Source: Streptomyces hygroscopicus (GTDB lineage Bacteria > Actinomycetota > Actinomycetes > Streptomycetales > Streptomycetaceae). From it: a DNA stretch of 64,000 bases. Under the pieces are notes generated by a model that did not search any database, was not told the origin of the DNA, and worked only from the letters and a program-made list of their open reading frames with translations. The translations under genes were made by a program, and so were the position numbers. Shown here piece by piece: positions 24,999 through 33,766 of the stretch. The DNA lies in NCBI GenBank assembly GCA_002021875.1, contig CP018627.1:8928001-8992000 (forward strand), read 5' to 3'. The first letter of the stretch is position 1. The number at the start of each line of letters is the position of its first letter.

Positions 24999-27089
24999 CT
25001 ACTGCCGGGTCAGCACCACCAGTTCCGCGTCGTGGTCGGCGCTCCACGTGAACGGCAGCCCGTAGTGGAGCAGATGGGCGCCGCTGTACGTGGTCGCCGA
25101 CGCGGCGTCCCGGTAGCGGGCGGCCGGGTCGAGGCCGCGCAGCCGGAGCCGGGCCGGACGCCCCGGGACGAGCGGGGACCCGTCCAGGCGGCCGGTGCCG
25201 AGCGCCGCGACGACGGTACGCGCGTCCGGGCCGTCGTACTGGACGCCGCAGGTGGCGTCCAGCGGGCTGCCCAGGAGCCGGGCCTCGCCGAGGTGGACGA
25301 CATCGCGCACCTCCTTGTAGCGGGCGATCCAGCCGGCGGCCTCGGCGCGCTGCCCGGCGTCCCACTGCCGCAGGTCGGCGCCGATGCCGAGGACTCCGCA
25401 CATGGCGCTGACGAAGCGGAAGGCGAGGCTGCGCGGACGGGGGTCGAAGACACCGGGGGCGTCGGTGACCCACGAGCTCATCACATGCGGGGCATGGGCG
25501 TGCAGGAAGCCGTACTGGACGGCCAGCCGGTCCAGGGGCGCGGTGTTGTCACTGGGCCAGACCACGTCGGTACGGGCGAGGGTCGCGTGGTCGATACGCC
25601 CGCCGCCGCCCGCGCACCCCTCGACGGTGACCCGGGGGTGGGCGGTGCGCAGATGGTCCAGGACGCGCAGATATCCGGCGACGTGCTGGGCGTCCAGGTC
25701 GAGACGGTCGGCGGGACCGGCGCCGGGACGGCCGCGCTCGGTCGGCGGCCGGTTCATGTCCCACTTGAGATAGCTGATGTCATGGCCGGTCAGCAGCCGG
25801 TCCAAGGTGGCGATGACGAAGTCCTGGACATCGGTCCGGCCCAGGTCGAGCAGGAGCTGGTTGCGCACCAGGCGGGTGGGGCGGCCGTCGATCCGGTACA
25901 CCCAGTCGGGGTGGTCGGCGTGCAGCCTGCTGCCGGGGCTGACGGCCTCCGGCTCGATCCACAGGCCGAAGTCCAGGCCCAGCGCGCGTACGTCGGCCAC
26001 GAACGTGTCGAAGCCGGATGGGAAGGCCGCCGGGTCCGGATACCAGTCGCCCAGCCCACCGGTGTCGTCGGTACGGCCGGTGAACCATCCGTCGTCCACG
26101 ACGAACAGTTCGGCCCCGATGTCCGCGGCCGTCTTCGCCAGTTCGAGCTGCGCCGCCGCGTCGACGTCGAAGGTGGTGGCCTCCCAGGAGTTGTAGAGGA
26201 CCTTGCGGGGGCGGTGCAGCCGCTCGCCGGTCAGCTGGCGCTCGTAGCGGTGCCAGACGCGGGACAGCCCGTCGAGCCCTTCGGCGCTGAAGGCGCAGGC
26301 CAGGCGCGGTGTGGTGAGGGTGTCGCCGGGCGCCAGGCGCACCAGGCCCTCGTGCGGTACGCGGCCGGCGCGTACGCGCACGGCGCCGCCCGGTTCGGCC
26401 TCCGCGGTGATGTGCCAGTTGCCGGGCCACTCCAGGGCCACGCCATAGGCGGGAGGGTCCCCGGGGTCCGCGGCGTCCTGGACCGCGAGCCAGGGCGCGT
26501 AGGCGTGTCCGGGCACGCCCTGGCTGCTGCCCATGGTGAACGCGCCTCTGGCCAGGGTGAGTTGGGTGCGCTGGAATTCCTGCGACCACTGGCCGGTGAG
26601 GTACGTCAGCCGGGCACCGGCGGTGACGGGGACGTTCACGGCGGCCGAGTCGAACCGCTCCAGCCGCAGCTCCTCCTCGCCCGTGCAGGTGAGCTCGGTC
26701 CAGCGGTGGATGACGTCGGTGCCGGGCACCGTGGCGTAGCACAGCACCGTACGCAGGCCGAGCAGGCCGTCGGTGAAGGTGAGCCGCAGGGTCCCCGCCC
26801 CCTCCTCGGCGCCCTCGAACTCCCACCACACTCCCCGCTCAGCGCCCGGGCGCCCCGCCACCAGGTCGGCCCCGGTGAACGGCCGCAGCCCGTACGGCAG
26901 ATACTCGGCGGGCGCCGCATCCGCGGGCGTGATGAAGTGGGTGCGCCTCGACCAGTCCAGCGCGGACGGGCCGGTCTCGACGCCGGGCGGCCCCCACGCG
27001 TCGAGCTCGGCCCACGGGCCGTCGGGGGAGAGGCGGACGGTGTAGCCGGTGTGTTCGGTGCGCAGGGTCCAGCGCTGGTACGACGTCAT
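24999..27089 (-). CDS. GH36 alpha-galactosidase (cytoplasmic)
   Basis: A 696-residue GH36 enzyme without signal peptide. An N-terminal beta-supersandwich (1-~270) is followed by a catalytic barrel. The nucleophile is D444 in YLKWDMN and the acid/base is D514 in WPSDNTAP. ELFVVDDGWFTGR and VEGCAGGGGRID are further family hallmarks. It should hydrolyse imported melibiose/raffinose-type oligosaccharides to galactose, feeding the dehydrogenase downstream. ATG 27089 overlaps the permease stop by 4 bp, which places it firmly in the importer operon. Confidence 0.93.
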   Translation of the reverse strand: MTSYQRWTLRTEHTGYTVRLSPDGPWAELDAWGPPGVETGPSALDWSRRTHFITPADAAPAEYLPYGLRPFTGADLVAGRPGAERGVWWEFEGAEEGAGTLRLTFTDGLLGLRTVLCYATVPGTDVIHRWTELTCTGEEELRLERFDSAAVNVPVTAGARLTYLTGQWSQEFQRTQLTLARGAFTMGSSQGVPGHAYAPWLAVQDAADPGDPPAYGVALEWPGNWHITAEAEPGGAVRVRAGRVPHEGLVRLAPGDTLTTPRLACAFSAEGLDGLSRVWHRYERQLTGERLHRPRKVLYNSWEATTFDVDAAAQLELAKTAADIGAELFVVDDGWFTGRTDDTGGLGDWYPDPAAFPSGFDTFVADVRALGLDFGLWIEPEAVSPGSRLHADHPDWVYRIDGRPTRLVRNQLLLDLGRTDVQDFVIATLDRLLTGHDISYLKWDMNRPPTERGRPGAGPADRLDLDAQHVAGYLRVLDHLRTAHPRVTVEGCAGGGGRIDHATLARTDVVWPSDNTAPLDRLAVQYGFLHAHAPHVMSSWVTDAPGVFDPRPRSLAFRFVSAMCGVLGIGADLRQWDAGQRAEAAGWIARYKEVRDVVHLGEARLLGSPLDATCGVQYDGPDARTVVAALGTGRLDGSPLVPGRPARLRLRGLDPAARYRDAASATTYSGAHLLHYGLPFTWSADHDAELVVLTRQ

Positions 27090-27934
27090 TTCACCGCCCC
27101 GAGGTTGAGCCCGGCCACGAAGTGGCGCTGGAAGCGGAGGAAGACGGCCACGGTGGGCGCCGCGGCGATGACGGACCCGGCCGCGATCACGTTCCACATC
27201 GACACGAACTGGCCCTGCAGCCCGATCAGGGCACCGGTGATGGGCATCTTGCTGTCGCTGCGCAGCACGGTGATCGCCCACAGCAGGTCGTTGAAGATCC
27301 AGGTGAAGGACAGCGCGCTGAGCGCGGCCAGCGCCGGGCGGGTGAGCGGCAGGATGATCCGCCAGAAGATCTGCCAGGGACCGGCGCCGTCGATGACGGC
27401 GGCCTGCTGGATCTCGACCGGGATCGACCGCATGAACCCGTGCAGGACGAAGACGTAGAAGCCGACGCCGAAGCCGATCTGCACCCCGATGAGCGCGGGG
27501 AGCGTGTCGTAGACGCCCATCAGCTCGCTCAGCTTGGAGACGGGGATGAGCAGGATCTGCGGCGGGAGCAGGTTGCCGCCGAGCATCAGCAGCAACAGGG
27601 AGCGGCGGAAGGGCACCTCGTAGCGGCTGAGGGCGAACGCGGCCATGGCGGCCAGGGTCAGCGTCACCAGCACACACGGAATGGTGACGACCAGGCTGTT
27701 GATCAGGGCGCGCTGCTGCCCGCCGTCGACCCAGGCCTGACGGAAGTTGTCGAGGGTGAAGGAGCGGGGCCAACTGCCCAGGCCGTGGACGGCGATGTCG
27801 TCGAAGGAGCGCAGGCTGGTCACCAGGACCAGGGCGATGGGCAGCAGCCACAGGACGGCCAGCGCACCGGCGCCCAGGTGGAATCCGGCGGTCGCGGCGC
27901 GCTTGCGGCGCACGGCGGTGGAGGTGGCGGACAT
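27086..27934 (-). CDS. Carbohydrate ABC transporter permease (MalG-type)
   Basis: A 282-residue CUT1 inner-membrane permease with about six hydrophobic helices (GALAVLWLLPIALVLVTSL to AAGSVIAAAPTVAVFL). The EAA loop is IQQAAVIDGAGPWQIFWRIILPLTRPAL, which docks on the shared ATPase. Its stop overlaps the GH36 start and its ATG overlaps the stop of the MalF-type permease (ATGA). No ATPase gene is in the operon. Streptomyces CUT1 systems usually share one distant MsiK. Confidence 0.92.
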   Translation of the reverse strand: MSATSTAVRRKRAATAGFHLGAGALAVLWLLPIALVLVTSLRSFDDIAVHGLGSWPRSFTLDNFRQAWVDGGQQRALINSLVVTIPCVLVTLTLAAMAAFALSRYEVPFRRSLLLLMLGGNLLPPQILLIPVSKLSELMGVYDTLPALIGVQIGFGVGFYVFVLHGFMRSIPVEIQQAAVIDGAGPWQIFWRIILPLTRPALAALSALSFTWIFNDLLWAITVLRSDSKMPITGALIGLQGQFVSMWNVIAAGSVIAAAPTVAVFLRFQRHFVAGLNLGAVK

Positions 27935-28869
27935 CAGTCGGCCTCCCGGAAGGCGCGCACGAGGTAGGAGGCGATGACGCCGAAGGCCAGGACGAAGATG
28001 ACGACCGCCAGCGCGGAGCCGTATCCCAGCCGCAGGGACTGGAAGGCGGTGGAGTACATGTAGGTGCTCAGCAGTTCGGACGAGTGGTAGGGACCGCCCC
28101 GGGTCAGCGACCACACGACGTCGAAGGAGCGCAGCGAGTCGATGATGATCACGGACAGGACGACGGCGTTGACGCCGCGCAACTGTGGCAGCGTCACATA
28201 GCGGAAGCGCTGCCAGGGCCCGGCGCCGTCGACCTTGGCCGCCTCGTACAGGGCCGGGTCGATGCCCTTGAGCCCGGCGAGGTACAGCACCATCACATAG
28301 CCGACCTGGCGCCACAGCGCGGGCACGATCACCGCGTACAGGGCGGTGTCCTGGTCGGCGAGCCAGGCGTGGCGCAGGCTGTCGAGGCCGACCGATTCCA
28401 GGAGCTGGTTCAGGACGCCGTCGGGCTGGTAGATGGCCTGCCAGACCAGGGCGGTGGCGACCAGGGAGAACACGACCGGCAGGAACAGGGCGGCGCGGTA
28501 GAAACCGACGCCGCGGCGCTCCTGCTGGAGGAGGAGGGCCGCGCCGAGGCCGAGGAGTGCGGACAGCCCGCCGAACAGCACCAGCCACAGCACGGTGTCG
28601 ACGGCGGCGGTGCGGAAGACCTCGTCGTGGGCCATCTCGCGGAAGTTGCCGAGGCCGACGAACTCGGGCGCCGAGACGCCGTCCCAGTTGGTCAGGGCGA
28701 GGTACAAGCCCTGGAGCGCGGGCCAGAAGACCCATACGGCCTCGGCGAGCAGCGGGACGAGGAGGAAGGCGAGCACCAGCGGGGGTGTGCGCCGAGGGCC
28801 CCGGGCCCGCCTGCCGCGGGGCGGCGGCGGGGCCGGGGAGGTGCGTTCGGGGGCGGTGAGGACGGCCAC
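27934..28869 (-). CDS. Sugar ABC transporter permease (MalF-type)
   Basis: A 311-residue permease with a Pro/Arg-rich N-terminal tail and about six TM helices (LVLAFLLVPLLAEAVWVFWPA onward). The EAA loop is LYEAAKVDGAGPWQRFRYVTLPQLRG. It pairs with the MalG-type permease by gene overlap. GTG 28869 lies 1 bp after the stop region of the binding-protein gene, so the three transporter genes are translationally coupled. The cargo is probably an alpha-galactoside, given the GH36 partner. Confidence 0.92.
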   Translation of the reverse strand: MAVLTAPERTSPAPPPPRGRRARGPRRTPPLVLAFLLVPLLAEAVWVFWPALQGLYLALTNWDGVSAPEFVGLGNFREMAHDEVFRTAAVDTVLWLVLFGGLSALLGLGAALLLQQERRGVGFYRAALFLPVVFSLVATALVWQAIYQPDGVLNQLLESVGLDSLRHAWLADQDTALYAVIVPALWRQVGYVMVLYLAGLKGIDPALYEAAKVDGAGPWQRFRYVTLPQLRGVNAVVLSVIIIDSLRSFDVVWSLTRGGPYHSSELLSTYMYSTAFQSLRLGYGSALAVVIFVLAFGVIASYLVRAFREAD

Positions 28870-28870
28870 G

Positions 28871-30160
28871 TCAGGCCCGCCAGATCTGCTCGGCGTCGCG
28901 CTGCCAGGTGGTGAGGATCGACCCGACGCTCTTCGGCTTGGCGATGAACTTGGTCAGCGCGGTGTCCGTCGCGGGCTGGAGGGCGTCGCTGGAGTCGCGG
29001 TTGAAGAACTGGGTGATCTCCGCGGCCTCCTCGATGTGCTTGCGGCCCTTCTTCACCAGCGGCGTCCCGGAGTCCTTCGCGTCCGGGTGGCAGGGCAGGG
29101 CGGTGCCCGAGGAGCCCTTGATATAGATCTCCTGCGCCTCGGCCGTGGCGAGATAGCGCAGCAGGTCGAAGACCTTGTCCCGGCGCCCGGTGCGGGCGCT
29201 CGCGAAGTACCCGTCGGTGGGCGCCTCCTCGGCCAGCGGGACCTTGGGGTCGATGACCGGGAAGCGGAAGAAGTCGATGTCGTCGAGGGCGTTCTTCGGC
29301 ACCGCGTCGGCGAAGAAGGTGCCGATGAGCATCATGCCGCTGCGGCCGTTGAGCAGGGCGGTCGAGGCGTCCTGGAAGGCCACGGCGGTGCCGTTGGGGT
29401 CGAAGTACGGCAGCACCTCCTGCCAGCGGTCGAAGACCTTGTGCACCTCGGGGTCGTCGAAGCGGTGCTTCCCGGCGAGGAGCTCGCGGTGGTAGGGGGC
29501 GCCGTTGATCCGTATGTTCAGGTAGTCGAACCAGGCGGACGCCACCCAGGTGGTGTTGCCGCCCGCGCCCAGACCGATCGGGGCGACGCCCTTGGCCTTG
29601 AGCTTGTCGCACAGGTCGAGGAAGTCGTCCCAGCTCTTCGGCTCGCTCACGCCCCACTTGGCGAAGTTGGACTTCCGGTAGAACATGCCCCACCAGTAGT
29701 AGGTGGTGGGGACGAAGACTTTCTTGCCCGAGGCCGCGGTGCACAGCTTGTTCAGCGCCGTGGAGTAGCGCTTGAGATCGGGCGAGGCCCATACGTCGCT
29801 GAGGTCGAGCAGCAGGTTCTTCTTCGCGTAGGCATCCGCCACCGAGCCGGGGTACCAGGTGAGCACGTCCGGCGGATTGGCCGAGGTCAGATACGTCGGA
29901 AGCTGGGTGCGGAAGGTCTCCGCGGCGACCGTGTTGAGGCTCGCGCGCCCGGAGCCCTGCTTGGCGTAGGCGGCGGCGAGGTCCTCCATCGCCGCCTTCG
30001 CCTGCGGGGCGGACAGGTTGGACTGGAGGGTCACCGCGCCGCCCCCGGAGGAGCCCTTGCCGGAGGAACTGGCGGTGACACAGCCGCTGAGCAGTGCTGT
30101 GGTCCCGGCGGCGCCGAGGCCGGCGAGAAGCAGTCGTCGGCTGGGGTGTTGGTTCGTCAT
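28871..30160 (-). CDS. ABC transporter sugar-binding lipoprotein (alpha-galactoside type)
   Basis: A 429-residue extracellular binding protein. The N-terminus has two Arg plus a hydrophobic core and lipobox (RRLLLAGLGAAGTTALLSGC), so Cys27 is likely lipidated, possibly after Tat export. The body is a CUT1 cluster fold with KNLLLDLSDVWASPDL, YYWWGMFYRKSNFAKWGV and SSTALLNGRSGMMLIGTF-like segments. ATG 30160 has AAGGAG 6 bp upstream. It is the first gene of the minus-strand operon, read from the promoter at ~30259. Confidence 0.9.
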   Translation of the reverse strand: MTNQHPSRRLLLAGLGAAGTTALLSGCVTASSSGKGSSGGGAVTLQSNLSAPQAKAAMEDLAAAYAKQGSGRASLNTVAAETFRTQLPTYLTSANPPDVLTWYPGSVADAYAKKNLLLDLSDVWASPDLKRYSTALNKLCTAASGKKVFVPTTYYWWGMFYRKSNFAKWGVSEPKSWDDFLDLCDKLKAKGVAPIGLGAGGNTTWVASAWFDYLNIRINGAPYHRELLAGKHRFDDPEVHKVFDRWQEVLPYFDPNGTAVAFQDASTALLNGRSGMMLIGTFFADAVPKNALDDIDFFRFPVIDPKVPLAEEAPTDGYFASARTGRRDKVFDLLRYLATAEAQEIYIKGSSGTALPCHPDAKDSGTPLVKKGRKHIEEAAEITQFFNRDSSDALQPATDTALTKFIAKPKSVGSILTTWQRDAEQIWRA

Positions 30161-30258
30161 GGAGTGCTCCTTGTGGATCCACTCGGCGGGCCCGGCTGCT
30201 TGCTGGCCGCCGGGCCCCCGCTCGCGGCGGATCCAGGTTCGCGTGGCGCTCGCACCAC

Positions 30259-30282
30259 GTCAAGATTAATACCTAATTTATT
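30259..30282 (-). promoter_or_regulatory. Promoter/operator element A of the galactoside operon
   Basis: On the minus strand this reads AATAAATTAGG, 8 bp, then TTGAC, a -35-like box. The same 24-bp layout with identical AATAAATTAGG and TTGAC is found at 32513-32536 in front of GH27. The AT-rich block overlaps the last codons of the GH27 gene. It ends ~100 bp upstream of the binding-protein start. A regulator, perhaps the FadR-type protein of the operon or a ROK protein, is expected to bind it. Confidence 0.7.
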
Positions 30283-32407
30283 TGAATTGGGTTCGGTGCA
30301 CCGAACCGTCGACCCCGCGGTACACGGCGTCGATCACACCGTCCTGGCCCGCGACCGCCCCGAGCGCACCGTCGAACGCGGCGCTGGGGAACTCCTGCCG
30401 CTTGCTCCACCCCTGCCAGGCGCCGTTCTCGTACCGCCGCTGCCAGAGCGTGTAGTCGCCGCCCCGGGCGAACAGCGCCACCGCGTCGCCGACGGCGACC
30501 AGCGTCGGGCTGCCGCTGACGGTCCCGCCGAGCGAACTCCACGCCGACCACTGCCCGGAGGTGTCCCGCGACCGCGTCCACACGTCGTCGGCAGCGGTGC
30601 GCACGGCCAGCTGAACGCGGCCCCGCGCGTCCACGGCGGCCGACGGCCTGCCGTACGTCGGCCGGTCGCCCGGCGCGCCGAGCGACGACCAGCCGGCCGA
30701 CGGCCCCCGCTGCGCGATCCGGCCGTCGGCGCCGCGCGCGAACAGCGTCCAGTGGGTGGCATCGGTGAAGGCGACGGAGGGCGCGTCGGTCAGCTTCCCG
30801 CCGAGGTCCTGCCAGGCGCCCCAGCGCCCGTGCGAGAACACCCGCCGGTACGCCCGGGAGTCGGCACCCCGCACGAAGACGTCGATCCGACCGCCCGCCG
30901 AGGCGTACGCGGCGGGCTGGCCGAGGATCTTCCCGTGCGCCGGGCCGCCGAGGTCCCGCGTCCTGCCATCCGCCTGTTGGACGAGCGATCCGCCCGGCCC
31001 CCGGAAGAACGTGGTCAGCGCCTCGCCGTCACGTACGACGGCCGGGCTCGCCGTGGCCTTCGCGCCCAGGTCGGCACCGGGGAGGGCGTCCTCACCGGTG
31101 AGCCTGAGGAACGCGGTGCCATGCGCCGGTACCTCGACAGTGAACGAGCCGGTGTGCGTCCCGCGGTCGGCGCGCGCCCGCAGGTCACGGACCGCGACCG
31201 CGCCGCCCAGCGCCGCATCGGCGAAGTTCACGGTGCGCTCGACGGGCTGGTCCGAGCGGTTGAGCAGGACGACCGCACGCCGGCCGTGACCCGAGAGGAC
31301 CTTGCTGTAGACATCGCCGACGGAGTCGGTGGCCACCCGCACGCCCTGGACGGCCAGCGGGTCCTGGTCGACCGCGATGATCTCCGGGTTGCGCAGCGTC
31401 CGGAGCATCGAGTCGGACAGGGCGCGCGGGTCGGAGCCCAGCACGAGCGGCGAACCCATCTCGGCCCACATCACGAACTGCGTGGTGGACTCCTCCTCCG
31501 TCAGCTCGTACGACCCGTCGGTCATGCGGCGCATCGGGATCAGATAGTCCGGGTCGTTGTAGTGGCCGGGCCCCTGGGCCTCGGGGTGCCAGGCGTTGGC
31601 GTCCATGTTGCGCAGCACATTGGGCCACTGGCCGGGGCTCGGAGTGCCCCAGGCGATATCGGTGCCGGTGCGCCAGGAGTCCCCGGCCGTCGGGCCGTAG
31701 GCGTAGGTGTTGTGCGCGTCCTGCCCGGGGGTGTGCGGCAGGCCCCAGTCGTCGGTGAGCGGGTTGCACAGGTTCAGCAGCATCCGGCGTCCGGACTTCG
31801 CGACCGCGTCGCTGAACTCCTTGAACGCCGGGCCCGGGTCGAGCTTCTCGCCGATGCCGCACAGGAAGTCGACCTTGATCGCGTCGATCTTCCAGTGGGC
31901 GAACTGCCGTGCGTCCTCGGTGTAGTGGCCACGGCTGCCGAGGCCGCAGCTCTTGCCACCGTCGTAGGTGCCCGCGTCGGTGTAGATCCCGGCCCGCAGA
32001 CCGCGCTGATGCAGGTAGGAGACGAGGGCCGGGATGCCGGAGGGGAACCGGTCCGGGTGGGCCGCCAACCGCCCCTGTGCGTCCCGGGGGTCATCGGCCT
32101 GCCAGCCGCCGTCCAGCCACACGATGTCGTATCCGCTGTCGCGCAGCCCGCTGCTGACGAGCCGGTCGGCGACCGCGCGCACCTCCTTCTCGGTGGGCGC
32201 CCCCAGTCCGTAGTAGGTGTTCCACCCCATATAGGGCGTCGGGGCGAGCCCGCTGTCGTAGTAGTCGGGCGCCCCCTGGTCCACGGCGGGGGCGGCCATG
32301 GCCACCGGGGCCGCGGTCGTGGCCAGGACCAGGGCGATCGCGGTCGCGACGGCGCCGCGGGTGAGCGTTCGGTGGTGGGGTCTGTGCGCGGGCGGGTGTG
32401 AAGGCAC
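30278..32407 (-). CDS. Secreted GH27 alpha-galactosidase with C-terminal propeller-like domain
   Basis: A 709-residue exported enzyme. The signal peptide covers residues ~1-43 (TRGAVATAIALVLATTAAPVAMA). The GH27 barrel (~50-330) has PTPYMGWNTYY, DGGWQ, nucleophile D180 in IKVDFLCG and acid/base D250 in RTGTDIAWG. After a beta-sandwich (~345-430) the last ~280 residues are WSSLGG/AWQDLGG-type repeats, like tectonin or sialidase-type propeller blades, probably sugar- or wall-binding. GTG 32407 follows CGGAG. It releases galactose from polymers outside the cell; import is by the adjacent ABC system. Confidence 0.92.
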   Translation of the reverse strand: MPSHPPAHRPHHRTLTRGAVATAIALVLATTAAPVAMAAPAVDQGAPDYYDSGLAPTPYMGWNTYYGLGAPTEKEVRAVADRLVSSGLRDSGYDIVWLDGGWQADDPRDAQGRLAAHPDRFPSGIPALVSYLHQRGLRAGIYTDAGTYDGGKSCGLGSRGHYTEDARQFAHWKIDAIKVDFLCGIGEKLDPGPAFKEFSDAVAKSGRRMLLNLCNPLTDDWGLPHTPGQDAHNTYAYGPTAGDSWRTGTDIAWGTPSPGQWPNVLRNMDANAWHPEAQGPGHYNDPDYLIPMRRMTDGSYELTEEESTTQFVMWAEMGSPLVLGSDPRALSDSMLRTLRNPEIIAVDQDPLAVQGVRVATDSVGDVYSKVLSGHGRRAVVLLNRSDQPVERTVNFADAALGGAVAVRDLRARADRGTHTGSFTVEVPAHGTAFLRLTGEDALPGADLGAKATASPAVVRDGEALTTFFRGPGGSLVQQADGRTRDLGGPAHGKILGQPAAYASAGGRIDVFVRGADSRAYRRVFSHGRWGAWQDLGGKLTDAPSVAFTDATHWTLFARGADGRIAQRGPSAGWSSLGAPGDRPTYGRPSAAVDARGRVQLAVRTAADDVWTRSRDTSGQWSAWSSLGGTVSGSPTLVAVGDAVALFARGGDYTLWQRRYENGAWQGWSKRQEFPSAAFDGALGAVAGQDGVIDAVYRGVDGSVHRTQFK
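30290..30307. repeat. Perfect 18-bp palindrome at the 3' end of GH27
   Basis: GGTTCGGTGCACCGAACC is a perfect palindrome just inside the GH27 stop codon and next to promoter element A. It encodes part of the C-terminal HRTQFK, so it may be chance or an additional operator for the downstream operon. It is too AT-free and loopless to be a normal terminator. Confidence 0.45.
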
Positions 32408-32512
32408 GTGCCTCTCCGGAAGGTTGGGAAGCAGGAGGAGACATGACGCGGCCGCCCTCGGACGGGCGTCGACGGCGTCACGGCGAAGACTGTGGCCCGC
32501 GGCCGAAACCCT

Positions 32513-32536
32513 GTCAATAATTATTCCTAATTTATT
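32513..32536 (-). promoter_or_regulatory. Promoter/operator element B upstream of GH27
   Basis: Minus strand AATAAATTAGG, 8 bp, TTGAC-A, with the same spacing and 11+5 identical bases as element A (30259-30282). TTGACA is a consensus -35 box. The location 106 bp upstream of the GTG start fits a promoter with a leader. It is strong evidence that the secreted enzyme and the import/catabolic operon are co-regulated. Confidence 0.7.
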
Positions 32537-32589
32537 CAAACAGCTCTCCGGGGAGCGTCGGCCTTCTGAGAGCCGCTGCCGCGCCCGAA

Positions 32590-32967
32590 GTGAAGCCATC
32601 CACAGCGCACGAGGCGAAGGAGAGGCTCAAGGCCGCTGCCGAGAAGATCGTGCTCGACGCGAACGCCCCCGGCTTCGCCACGGTGTCGATCCGCCCCCGG
32701 TTCGTCTGGGGTCCCGGCAGCGTCCTCATCGAGGGCCTGGTGGCCGCGGCGAGGGCGGGACAGTTCGCCTGGATCGACGGAGGCCGGCACACGACCGACG
32801 TCACGACCGCCGCCCACGAGGTGCCCGTTCCCGCCCGGTGGTTCCTCGGGCAGTCGCGCATTCTGCGGACGGACAAGGCCGTGGCCGAACTCGATTACCA
32901 GCCCATGGTTTCCCATGCCACCGGTCTGGACGCCGTCAGGAACTCGGTGGCCGCCGACGGCGCGTGA
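32590..32967 (+). pseudogene. NAD-dependent epimerase/dehydratase remnant
   Basis: A 125-codon frame with the middle and C-terminal pieces of an extended-SDR sugar epimerase: AKERLKAAAEKIVLDANAPGFATVSIRPRFVWGPGSVLIEGLV (split here), AWIDGGRHTTDV, then a jump to ARWFLGQSRILRTDKAVAELDYQP. The N-terminal Rossmann GxxGxxG half is missing. A block of ~80-100 residues between TTDVT and PARWFLG also seems deleted. Homology may start a few codons upstream of the GTG at 32590. No ribosome site. It sits directly next to GH27 element B, at the edge of the decayed zone. Confidence 0.75.
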
Positions 32968-33269
32968 AACTGCCACACACGGCGCCCGGTTTCCGGGAAT
33001 CGCCGCGGCGATCCCAGCCGTCGCGGGCAGACAGCACGCTTTCCCGCACTGGCCACAGCGCGCCCGAGGGTCAGGTACGCGTTCCTGTCGAGTCGCCGAT
33101 CAACTCGAGCAGTACCGCATTCTGGGCTCGGTAGTGATGATCGGCGGGATGCTCGGCAAACGCCGAGAAGGCAACAAAGTAGGGGTCGGAAACGGTATCC
33201 GCCGCGTAGGCACCGCGCGCCGCGGCCACGCCCGCGGCGAACACCGCCCGCCGCGACGCCACCACCGCA
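32968..33269. other. Gene-free debris
   Basis: No frame with convincing coding character. A minus-strand frame at 33071-33343 contains a protein-like stretch (DPYFVAFSAFAEHPADHHYR) but has no start signal and no family I recognise. This is likely decayed sequence between two pseudogene fragments. Confidence 0.4.
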
Positions 33270-33419
33270 TTCGTCCAGACGCAGATCGACACCGGCAAGC
33301 TGCCCCACCTCGCCGACACGGGTTTCAGCGAGTTGCTGTACAACGACGATCCTGAGGCGAGCTTCGAGCTCGGCCTCGACTGGCTGCTGGCCGGCGCCGC
33401 CGCGTCGCTGGGGGAGTAG
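33270..33419 (+). pseudogene. TetR-family C-terminal remnant
   Basis: The frame ending at TAG 33417-33419 reads DTGKLPHLADTGFSELLYND and then DDPEASFELGLDWLLAGAAA. This is the usual end of a TetR_C-type ligand domain. No HTH-coding part is present upstream in any frame, so this is a stump of a lost regulator gene. Confidence 0.6.
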
Positions 33420-33479
33420 TACGTCGCTGGGGAGCAGTAACATTCGACCGGCGGCCTGCTATCTGCTACCTGCTACCTG

Positions 33480-33736
33480 CTACGCGGAGCGGAAATCGGT
33501 GGACAGGGCCCACTCGCGCCACTGGTCCAGTTCCTTGGTGACGAAGCCGGGCTTGCCCTCGACCAGAGACACGCAGTCGCTGCCCAACTGCAGTCGGAGC
33601 GGGGGTCCGGCTCGGTGGCCAGTCGCAGGATGGCGGCGGCCTTGGCGGGGTCCCCGGGCTGGTTGCCGTCGCCGGCGTCCACCGCGGTCAGGAACGTGCC
33701 GACCGCATCGGCGTAGGCCGGAAGGGGGCCGCTTGC
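33480..33736 (-). pseudogene. Short-chain dehydrogenase C-terminal remnant with -1 frameshift
   Basis: Reading on the minus strand, PLPAYADAVGTFLTAVDAGD and GNQPGDPAKAAAILRLATEP form the late part of an atypical SDR. At ~33602 the frame breaks in a run of five C where six would be needed to reach the tail LRLQLGSDCVSLVEGKPGFV and ELDQWREWALSTDF. The SDR N-terminal two thirds are absent and replaced by an alpha/beta-hydrolase fragment. Confidence 0.75.
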
Positions 33737-33766
33737 CCGGCGCATGCTGCTGACGGTCTGCCCGCC

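Noticed and set aside
30290..30307. Terminator for GH27
   Set aside because: The palindrome is perfect but has no loop and lies inside the coding end; more likely an operator or chance.
28595..32401. Plus-strand open frame of ~1270 codons over the GH27 and transporter genes
   Set aside because: It crosses several real genes and a promoter region, and its sequence lacks any domain; shadow of biased codons.
33071..33343. Possible 90-codon minus-strand gene
   Set aside because: Part of it looks protein-like, but there is no ribosome site or recognisable family, and it overlaps the TetR remnant read on the other strand.
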